NCBI RefSeq assembly: GCF_000455225.1
Contig: NZ_HF954558.1
Location: 34,023 to 79,502, forward strand
Direction: 5' to 3'
Origin: Megasphaera massiliensis
GTDB lineage: Bacteria > Bacillota > Negativicutes > Veillonellales > Megasphaeraceae
DNA: 45,480 nucleotides
Of this stretch, positions 1 to 6,159 are shown in pieces. Each line of letters opens with the position of its first letter. Position 1 is the first letter of the stretch. A model generated the notes under the pieces. The model was not told the origin of the DNA. It was given only the letters and a program-made list of their open reading frames with translations, and did not search any database. The translations under genes and the position numbers were made by a program.

Positions 1-58
1 GAAAGGCCGTGGGATTTTTTTATGACTGAAGAATGAAATTACAAAAGAGACTGAGATT

Positions 59-634
59 TTAAGCCTTTGCCAGAAATACCCTCAGCGCTTCTTGGGCAAA
101 TACAGCGTATCCTTCGGCATTGGGATGAACGCCGTCAGCATAGAGATTTGTCCCGGATGTTCCTTCGCCATCCTGCAAAGCCTGATAAAAGTCGATAGCC
201 GCGCAGCCCGTATTGGCACTATAATCCAAAAGCCACTGACGGTAGCGGCGGAGTATCTCATTGTGCCGATTCACATCGCCGGCATCCTGCCAGCCATAGT
301 AGGCACTTTCCGGCTTCGTCAAAGGAGGAATGCCGATATACACCGGTTCCTCCTGGGATTTTAACAGCGAAACCATACTTTCTATATTGCGGCAGACGGA
401 GGAAAAGTCCTTATCGAGGAGGATATCGTTGGACCCTCCCATGATGAAGAAGGCATCGTAGCCGACGATGTCGATCTGGTGCAGGCGAAAGACCATGCCG
501 GCCGTCGTGTCGCCGCATTGTCCCCGGTTATCGATCTGAATCCTGCCGTCTGCAGCCACTAAGGTCGTCCACCGCTCTCCCGGAAGCACATCGTACCCAT
601 AGGTCAAACTATCGCCTAAACAGAGGATTTTCAT
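59..634 (-). CDS. GDSL/SGNH-family lipase or esterase
   Basis: A 191-residue SGNH hydrolase. The family block I GDSL motif is at residues 7-10 with the nucleophile Ser9; a GGSND segment supplies the oxyanion-hole Gly and Asn; and DGVHPN near the C-terminus supplies the catalytic Asp and His. There is no signal peptide, so it is probably a cytoplasmic esterase, thioesterase or acyl hydrolase; the substrate cannot be read from sequence. The start was placed at the ATG at 634 because it overlaps the stop of the upstream ECF gene as ATGA; an open frame continues 17 codons further but would sit inside that gene. It is the last gene of the T-box-controlled ECF operon, which suggests co-expression, although a role in tryptophan supply is not evident. 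Confidence 0.85.
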   Translation of the reverse strand: MKILCLGDSLTYGYDVLPGERWTTLVAADGRIQIDNRGQCGDTTAGMVFRLHQIDIVGYDAFFIMGGSNDILLDKDFSSVCRNIESMVSLLKSQEEPVYIGIPPLTKPESAYYGWQDAGDVNRHNEILRRYRQWLLDYSANTGCAAIDFYQALQDGEGTSGTNLYADGVHPNAEGYAVFAQEALRVFLAKA

Positions 635-2106
635 GACCGGATCCCCTTTTGAACGGCTGCTACGGCCGTTTCTGCCGAAAGCCACGGCGCATCGAAGCGG
701 CAGCCGGCTTTTTCAAGGTCCATCTGGCAGGTGAACATCTTGGGGATAGCACTGGCATAAATATTGTGGTCGTACATATAGCGCAGCGTCGTTTCGACGT
801 CAGCATCGCTGAGGATGTGGCCGTGGTCGATGAGAACCAGTCGGTTAGCGTAAGGCAGAGCCGCTTCCAGCGTATGTTCGACGACGACAATCGTATGGCC
901 GTAGGTTACATTCAAATCGTGAATCAATTCATAGAACTCGTGGGTCCCTTCCGGGTCCAAGGCCGACGTCGGTTCATCAAAGACCAGGATGTCGGGGTTA
1001 GTCGCCAAGACGTCGGCAATGACCAGACGCTGACGCTGGCCGCCGGACAGCTTGGTCAGGGGACGCTGGCGATAAGGCAGCATGTGGACTTTTTCCAGTG
1101 CTTCCGTGACGGCCTGATCGATTTTATCCGGAGCAACGCCCTGGTTTTCCAGGCTGAAGGCGATTTCTTCTTCAACGGTCATGGCGACCAACTGGCTGTC
1201 GTAATCATCGAGCATGGCTCCAACGCGGGTCGCGAGTTTTGAAATCGTCGTCTGCGTCGTCGCCTGTCCGTTGACATAGACCATGCCCTTCATGACACCG
1301 CCGAAATAATGAGGAATGGCGCCGGTCATGGCCATGCACAGCGAGCTCTTGCCGCTGCCGCTTTCGCCGGTAATGACCAGGAAGTCGCCTTCACGGACCG
1401 TCAGATTGACATCATCGAGGACCGGCGTCTTCTGTTTATTATAGATATAAGAAAGGTGTTCCATAGAAATGAGGCCTTCTTGAGCGGGCTTCAAGTCATA
1501 CATGCTGTGATCGGAAGCCACTTCCTGTTCTTCGAGAGAATCGAGGATGCCTCGCGATACGAAGAGGCGCAGGGCCGGAAAATACATAATCGGCGTGACG
1601 ATGGCATTCAAGGCACCGATGACGACGACTAAGGGCAGCATGGCTGTAAAATAGACGACGTTCGGAAGATCCATGACGAATTTTAAAATAGTGACGAAGG
1701 CACCGCCGCTCATGCAGGTAGCGGCAAAGCCGGTCAGGACAGGCAAGCAGGAATGGCCTTTCACTTTGATGAAGGCCAGGTTCTTGACGATAAAGGCACA
1801 GGTAAGGGCCCCGACGGGTTCACTGATAAGGTTGCCATAGGGAAAGCCCGATTTCGACGTCAGAACATTTACCAAGGCAGCGACAAGACCGATGCCGAGA
1901 GCCTGTTTATAACTGGGCTTGGTCAAACAAATGGCGACGCAGTAGGTAGCAATCGTCCAGTTCGGCGTAACGCCGCCGACGCTTGGCGATACGAGGTGCA
2001 AGATCGTACCGATAGCCAGCATCAGCGTCGTAATGGTAATCCAACGGAACTGACCGCCCTGACGGTGATGAAATTCTAATTTAGAAATATCTGCTACTTG
2101 TTTCAT
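631..2106 (-). CDS. ECF transporter fusion: TrpP-like membrane domain plus ABC ATPase
   Basis: A 491-residue two-domain protein. Residues about 20-185 are a hydrophobic domain with several membrane segments resembling a substrate-binding S component of the TrpP kind. Residues about 212-440 are an ABC ATPase with Walker A GESGSGKS (247-254), signature LSGGQ (353-357), Walker B ILVFDEP (373-379) and a switch His in VVEHT. The Q-loop region reads MLDDYDSQ, so the usual glutamine of the FQxPxxQ pattern is missing. S components are normally separate polypeptides, so the fusion is unusual. The gene follows ecfT by 12 bases with a strong AGGAGGGG ribosome site, and the operon leader carries a Trp specifier. 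The likely role is tryptophan uptake as the S subunit and second ATPase of one ECF complex. The substrate is inferred; the ATPase fold is certain. Confidence 0.8.
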   Translation of the reverse strand: MKQVADISKLEFHHRQGGQFRWITITTLMLAIGTILHLVSPSVGGVTPNWTIATYCVAICLTKPSYKQALGIGLVAALVNVLTSKSGFPYGNLISEPVGALTCAFIVKNLAFIKVKGHSCLPVLTGFAATCMSGGAFVTILKFVMDLPNVVYFTAMLPLVVVIGALNAIVTPIMYFPALRLFVSRGILDSLEEQEVASDHSMYDLKPAQEGLISMEHLSYIYNKQKTPVLDDVNLTVREGDFLVITGESGSGKSSLCMAMTGAIPHYFGGVMKGMVYVNGQATTQTTISKLATRVGAMLDDYDSQLVAMTVEEEIAFSLENQGVAPDKIDQAVTEALEKVHMLPYRQRPLTKLSGGQRQRLVIADVLATNPDILVFDEPTSALDPEGTHEFYELIHDLNVTYGHTIVVVEHTLEAALPYANRLVLIDHGHILSDADVETTLRYMYDHNIYASAIPKMFTCQMDLEKAGCRFDAPWLSAETAVAAVQKGIRS

Positions 2107-2118
2107 CGAGTTCCCCTC

Positions 2119-2808
2119 CTATACCATACCCTGCATCCGCAAGTAAACGATACCGCAGCTCAAGGCCAACATGACAAAAATAACGATGTAATCGCGTCCT
2201 TTGGGCTGAACGTTGCTCATAAAACTGTGTTCATGACTGCCAAAGCCGCGCAGTTCCAAGCTGAGAGCCATCGTTTCCGACCGGCCCAGGGACTTCAGCA
2301 TGAGCGGCTGGACGACACTCATGTAGTTGATGACTTTCTTAAAAACATTGCCCTTCGTCGAAAGGCCCCGGCAGGCCTGGGCTTCCTGAACGGCCTGACT
2401 TTCGGCGATGAAGTCCGGCACGAAGCGCAGGGCCGCCGTAAACATGAAGGCGTATTCATAAGGGATCTTAATCTGCTTGACCAAGGCTGCCGTCAAATCC
2501 TGGAGGCGCGTCGTCGTCAGCAAGATGATGAAAACGATGGTCATGGCCAGCATGCGAAGGCCCGTGACGTAAGCCGATTCCATCGATCCGCCGCCTAGGA
2601 GCTGTACGACCGCCAAGAAGACGGCGAAAATGATCAGGCTGAATACGGCCTTGACATTGCGGGATAAGCTGCCGCACATGCCTAATAGAATGAGTTCAAG
2701 GACGACCAAACCGACTAAAGGAAGGGGCGTATGCATGACCAGAGCCCAAAAAGAAAAGGCAAAGGTACCGATTAATTTCGTAACGGGAACAAATTTTTTC
2801 ATCATCAT
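2119..2808 (-). CDS. ecfT: ECF transporter transmembrane subunit EcfT
   Basis: A 229-residue integral membrane protein of the CbiQ/EcfT family. Hydrophobic segments fill the N-terminal half. The C-terminal cytoplasmic part carries the two Arg-containing coupling motifs typical of EcfT: CRG in QACRGLSTKG and LRG in LELRGFG. These couple the ATPase pair to the membrane. The start is one of three consecutive ATG codons at 2808-2800, six bases after AGGAGG. Its first ATG overlaps the stop of the upstream ATPase gene as ATGA, so the two are probably translationally coupled. It acts in the cytoplasmic membrane between the ATPase at 2805-3617 and the fused S/ATPase subunit. Confidence 0.88.
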   Translation of the reverse strand: MMMKKFVPVTKLIGTFAFSFWALVMHTPLPLVGLVVLELILLGMCGSLSRNVKAVFSLIIFAVFLAVVQLLGGGSMESAYVTGLRMLAMTIVFIILLTTTRLQDLTAALVKQIKIPYEYAFMFTAALRFVPDFIAESQAVQEAQACRGLSTKGNVFKKVINYMSVVQPLMLKSLGRSETMALSLELRGFGSHEHSFMSNVQPKGRDYIVIFVMLALSCGIVYLRMQGMV

Positions 2809-3617
2809 TTCGTACCTCCTATTCTTTCCAGCATGGCTGCCGTAAACTCTTTCATCGATTTACAATAAGGAAAATCCGGTGCCGCCATAGACAAGGCGAC
2901 GGCGTCGGGCCGGCTCAGGCCCAAGTCATACAGGTCAGGGCGTTTCGTAAACAGTTCTTCCGGCGTCCCGTCAAAGGCCTTGGTATGATTGCCGATGACG
3001 ATGACCCGTTGACAGTATTCTGCAAAAATATCCATATCATGACTGATGATGAGGATGGTCATGCCCTTTTGATGAAGTTCGCTCAAAAGTTCCATGAGCT
3101 GCTCCTTATCTTCGCTGTCCTGACCGCTCGTCGGTTCATCGAGGATGAGATACTGAGTATGCATGGCAATGGCCGAGGCGATGGCAACCCGCTGTTTTTC
3201 ACCGCGATTGAGGTTGGGCGGATACGATTCGGCAAGCTCCGTCAGCTGCGTCGCCTTCAAGGCTTCCTCAACAGCTTCTTGGATTTCGGACTCACTCATG
3301 CCCAGCTGCTTTGGTCCATAGGCCACTTCTTCCCGAACCGTCGGCCGAAACATCTGTCGTTCCGGCCGCTGGAATACATAACCGATAAAATGGCTGCGAA
3401 CGGAAGCATCGTCACCGTTTATGACCTTGCCGTTATATACGATTTCACCGGAAACGGGCTTTTCAAGACCCATGAGCAGGCGGGTCACCGTCGTTTTCCC
3501 GCAGCCGTTGCGGCCGCCGAGGCCGATGAACTCACCTTCACTGATTTGCACATTTACACCTTCCAATACGGGAACACCGCTACCGTAATTGAAACTGACA
3601 TCCTTCATTTCCAGCAT
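2805..3617 (-). CDS. ecfA: ECF transporter ATP-binding protein EcfA
   Basis: A 270-residue ABC ATPase. Walker A is GRNGCGKT (35-42), the Q-loop is FQRPERQ (about 82-88, the ECF-type QxPxxQ pattern), Walker B plus catalytic Glu is LILDEP, and the switch His lies in ISHD. The signature motif is LNRGE (136-140) instead of LSGGQ, a real deviation. The start was placed at ATG 3617, preceded by AAGGGGAGAG; an upstream in-frame extension would run into the leader terminator. First gene of the operon behind the Trp T-box. It should pair with the ATPase domain of the fused subunit at 631-2106, giving a heterodimer in which one signature is degenerate. Confidence 0.88.
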   Translation of the reverse strand: MLEMKDVSFNYGSGVPVLEGVNVQISEGEFIGLGGRNGCGKTTVTRLLMGLEKPVSGEIVYNGKVINGDDASVRSHFIGYVFQRPERQMFRPTVREEVAYGPKQLGMSESEIQEAVEEALKATQLTELAESYPPNLNRGEKQRVAIASAIAMHTQYLILDEPTSGQDSEDKEQLMELLSELHQKGMTILIISHDMDIFAEYCQRVIVIGNHTKAFDGTPEELFTKRPDLYDLGLSRPDAVALSMAAPDFPYCKSMKEFTAAMLERIGGTK

Positions 3618-3643
3618 CTTTCTCTCCCCTTCTCTTTGAAGAC

Positions 3644-3938
3644 AATAAAAAAACCTTTCCATCCCTATAAAGGGACGAAAGGTTCAGATTCTTCCGCGGT
3701 ACCACCCAAATTGACTCAGTAAGTCCAGCTCTACATGTACGGCCTCACGGCGATACACGTTTCTTTGATAGCGGTGGAAATACACCGTCGCACCCTACTG
3801 GTCACCGTTCAGGCCGCATCTCCCGAATCCATTCTATCCGCCGGTCTGCGCCGAACTTCCACTGCCATCGGCTCGCTGTAGCTGCCACAATCGGATATAC
3901 TCGTTTCGTTCATCGACAACATTTATGATTTGCTTTAG
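3644..3938 (-). promoter_or_regulatory. T-box riboswitch, tryptophan specifier (UGG)
   Basis: Minus-strand leader of the ECF operon. The T-box core UGGUACCGCG lies at 3704-3695. Downstream is a terminator stem pairing AACCUUUCGUCCCU (3684-3671) with AGGGAUGGAAAGGUU (3666-3652), ending in a U run (3651-3647). In Stem I a 5' AGUA is stacked on UAUCCG, which pairs with CGGAUA (3840-3835) and is followed by GAA-UGG-A. By the usual S-turn geometry the specifier codon is UGG at 3831-3829, tryptophan. The mechanism is transcription antitermination by uncharged tRNA. The specifier is read by eye from the conserved AGUA/GAA motif. Confidence 0.9.
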
Positions 3939-3967
3939 ATTATATAATGGCAGTGGACTCTTGTCAA
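3939..3967 (-). promoter_or_regulatory. sigma-A type promoter of the T-box/ECF operon
   Basis: Consensus -35 TTGACA (complement of 3962-3967), a 17-base spacer, and -10 TATAAT (complement of 3939-3944). Both hexamers are perfect, so leader transcription should be strong and control should fall on the T-box terminator. Confidence 0.88.
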
Positions 3968-4061
3968 GATAGAAGAACCTCAAAACAGGTTCCTCGTTTA
4001 AAATATAATTTTTTCGCACCGTATCATTTCAAATTGACACTGATTATCGAGTATTTTCATA

Positions 4062-4089
4062 TTGACAAATTGCCCATTCATGGTAAACT
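4062..4089 (+). promoter_or_regulatory. promoter of the SAM-I/metQ transcription unit
   Basis: -35 TTGACA at 4062-4067 and -10 TAAACT at 4084-4089 with a 16-base spacer, about 25 bases upstream of the aptamer. Another TTGACA at 4034 has no good -10 at a suitable distance. Confidence 0.75.
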
Positions 4090-4114
4090 ATTACACAAGA
4101 CAATTGAAACGACA

Positions 4115-4250
4115 TTTATCCAGAGCGGCGGAGGGACTGGCCCTATGAAGCCCGGCAACCGATAACACGGTGCTAATTCCTGCGGAAACTATTCCGAGAG
4201 ATAAAGAACCAAGACCAAGCCTCTTTCTCTTTCGGGAAGAGGCTTTTTTC
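4115..4250 (+). promoter_or_regulatory. SAM-I riboswitch (S-box) with intrinsic terminator
   Basis: The aptamer spans about 4115-4205. The P1 strands TTATC (4116-4120) and GATAA (4199-4203) pair. The conserved AGAGcGGCGGAGGGACTGG and GAAGCCCGGCAACC kink-turn segments, the GGTGCTAATTCC segment and the closing GAGAGATAA are all present. It is followed by the terminator hairpin AAGCCTCTTTC / GGAAGAGGCTT (4217-4245) with a T run. S-adenosylmethionine binding should stabilise the terminator and switch off the downstream metQ. Confidence 0.95.
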
Positions 4251-4306
4251 ATGGATAATGGCGAAGCAAAAAGGTCTGACTATTCTATTAACAGGAGGTA
4301 TAACTC

Positions 4307-5137
4307 ATGAAAAACTTCAAAAAACTTTCCGTTCTCGCCGCTGCGGCCCTGATGGCCGTTGCATTCTTAGCCGCCGGCTGCGGCAGTGATTCCCAGACGA
4401 CGGCTTCGTCCGACAAGAATGTCACCGTCACCGTCGGCGCAACCCCCGTTCCCCACGCGGAAATCCTCAACGAAATCAAACCGCTCTTGGCCAAAGAAGG
4501 GGTCGACCTCAAGGTCGTCGAATTCACGGACTACGTCAAACCGAACCTGGCTTTGAATGATAAGGAACTGGATGCCAACTTCTTCCAGCACACGCCGTAC
4601 CTCGATAAATTCAACAGCGAACACGGTACCAAATTAAAAGCCATCGCCAAGATCCATGTCGAACCCATGGGCATTTACTCCCGCAAAATTAAAGATCTGA
4701 AAGATCTCGCTAACGGTGCAAAAGTCGCCATCCCTAACGACCCGACCAACGGCGGCCGCGCCCTCCTCATCCTTCAGAGCGCCGGTCTCATCACCCTTAA
4801 AGACGGCGGCAACATCACCTCCACCGTCCAGGATGTCGTAAAGAACGATAAAAACCTCCAGTTCGTCGAACTCGAAGCTGCTCAGATTCCCCGCTCCATC
4901 GACGACGTCGACATCGCCCTCATCAACACCAACTTCGCTATGGAAGCCGGCCTCAATCCTTTGAAGGACGCCCTCTTCCTGGAACCGAAGGATTCGCCTT
5001 ACGCTAACGTCCTCGTCGTCCGTGACGGCGACGAAAACCGTCCGGAAATCCAGAAGCTCGTCAAAGCCCTCCAGTCTCCGGAAGTCAAGAAATTCATCGA
5101 AGACAAGTACCAAGGCGCTATCTTACCGAGTTTCTAA
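4307..5137 (+). CDS. metQ: methionine ABC transporter substrate-binding lipoprotein MetQ
   Basis: A 276-residue NlpA/MetQ family protein. The lipoprotein signal peptide has a positively charged MKNFKK start and a lipobox LAAG-Cys25. The mature part has the family pattern (GATPVPHAEIL, FFQHTPYLD, IPNDPTNGGRALL, ALINTNFA). It should sit on the outer face of the cytoplasmic membrane and deliver methionine, possibly D-Met or derivatives, to MetNI. The start ATG follows GGAGG by eight bases. The SAM-I riboswitch immediately upstream supports a methionine role. No metN or metI gene lies in the window, so the permease and ATPase must be encoded elsewhere. Confidence 0.93.
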   Translation: MKNFKKLSVLAAAALMAVAFLAAGCGSDSQTTASSDKNVTVTVGATPVPHAEILNEIKPLLAKEGVDLKVVEFTDYVKPNLALNDKELDANFFQHTPYLDKFNSEHGTKLKAIAKIHVEPMGIYSRKIKDLKDLANGAKVAIPNDPTNGGRALLILQSAGLITLKDGGNITSTVQDVVKNDKNLQFVELEAAQIPRSIDDVDIALINTNFAMEAGLNPLKDALFLEPKDSPYANVLVVRDGDENRPEIQKLVKALQSPEVKKFIEDKYQGAILPSF

Positions 5138-5182
5138 TAGACAGGCAACAAAATCTTCAATATAATAAAGATATAGAAAAGA

Positions 5183-5210
5183 GGCTGCCTCTATGGGGCA
5201 GCCCTTTATC
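5183..5210 (+). terminator. probable terminator after metQ
   Basis: Inverted repeat GGCTGCC (5183-5189) / GGCAGCC (5197-5203) followed by CTTTATCTT. The T tract is short and interrupted, so read-through into metF is possible. Confidence 0.5.
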
Positions 5211-5239
5211 TTCTTATGATCTGAGGGGGAAATTAATGT

Positions 5240-6094
5240 ATGCATACTCATGAGCTTTTTGCAAAAAAGACGGTCTTTTCATTCGAAGTTTTCCCGCCAA
5301 AGCGAGATACGCCCATCGAAACCGTCTACCCGACGCTCGATGAACTGAGCAAGATCCATCCGGACTTCATCAGCGTGACCTGTGGAGCCGGCGGCAACGG
5401 CGGCAACCGCACGACGGAAGTCGCAACATATATAAAAAACCTGGGCTGTGAAACAGTAGCCCACATGCCCTGCATCTATCTGACCGAAGAAGATGCACTT
5501 AAAACATTGCAGGAGCTGAAGGCTCGAGGCATCGAAAACATCCTGGCCCTTCGCGGCGACGAAACGCCGGGAAGAGAACGAACGCACCGCTTCGAACACG
5601 CCAGCGACCTCATCGCCTTTATTAAAGAAAAGGCTCCGGAGTTCAACATCATCGGTGCCTGCTATCCCGAAGGCCATGCTGAGGCCAAGACCGTCGCCGC
5701 CGACATCCGCAACTTAAAGACCAAGGTCGATGCCGGGGCCAGCGAACTGATTTCTCAGATGTTTTTTGACAATGCCGTATTTTACCGCTTCCTAGAACGC
5801 TGTGAAATCGCCGGCATCAAGGTTCCCATCGAAGCCGGCATCATGCCCGTCACCAATAAGCGCCAAATCGAAAACATGATTGCCATGTGCGGCGCCACCC
5901 TGCCCATCAAATTCCAGCGTGCCATTGCCAAATACGGCGATAAACCAGACGCCATGTACGATATCGGCATCACCTATGCCATCGACCAAATCGCCGACCT
6001 TCTGGCCAACGGCGTCGACGGTATCCACGTCTATACCATGAACAATCCGGACATCGCCAAACGGATCTCCGATGCCGTCAAAAACCTCTTGTAA
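5240..6094 (+). CDS. metF: methylenetetrahydrofolate reductase MetF
   Basis: A 284-residue flavin-dependent 5,10-methylenetetrahydrofolate reductase, the usual length for the bacterial enzyme. N-terminal FSFEVFPPK, then ISVTCGAGG, NILALRGD and MPVTNKRQIENM match the family; FEVFPPK carries the conserved Glu used in folate reduction. It makes 5-methyl-THF for methionine synthesis and one-carbon metabolism. GAGGGGG lies ten bases upstream of the chosen ATG; an ATG four bases earlier is in another frame and stops at once. It lies downstream of the SAM-I/metQ unit, separated by a weak hairpin, so it may be partly under SAM control. Confidence 0.95.
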   Translation: MHTHELFAKKTVFSFEVFPPKRDTPIETVYPTLDELSKIHPDFISVTCGAGGNGGNRTTEVATYIKNLGCETVAHMPCIYLTEEDALKTLQELKARGIENILALRGDETPGRERTHRFEHASDLIAFIKEKAPEFNIIGACYPEGHAEAKTVAADIRNLKTKVDAGASELISQMFFDNAVFYRFLERCEIAGIKVPIEAGIMPVTNKRQIENMIAMCGATLPIKFQRAIAKYGDKPDAMYDIGITYAIDQIADLLANGVDGIHVYTMNNPDIAKRISDAVKNLL

Positions 6095-6105
6095 GATAAT
6101 CAATC

Positions 6106-6148
6106 AAAAACACGATTTCTCCTGCTAAAGGAAGAAATCGTGTTTTTT
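6106..6148. terminator. bidirectional terminator between metF and the decarboxylase gene
   Basis: Perfect 12-base inverted repeat AACACGATTTCT (6109-6120) / AGAAATCGTGTT (6133-6144), flanked by an A run on the left and a T run on the right. It can terminate both convergent genes. Confidence 0.9.
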
Positions 6149-6159
6149 CATGTACAAGC

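Noticed and set aside
1-58. Half of a possible terminator (GGCCGTGGGATTTTTTT) at the left edge
   Set aside because: The other arm would lie outside the window, so it cannot be confirmed.
2985-3722. A 245-codon plus-strand frame opposite ecfA and the T-box
   Set aside because: Antisense to ecfA and crosses the terminator; no protein features.
3834-4019. A 61-codon minus-strand frame in the ECF upstream region
   Set aside because: It coincides with the promoter and Stem I of the T-box leader; the RNA structure explains the conservation.
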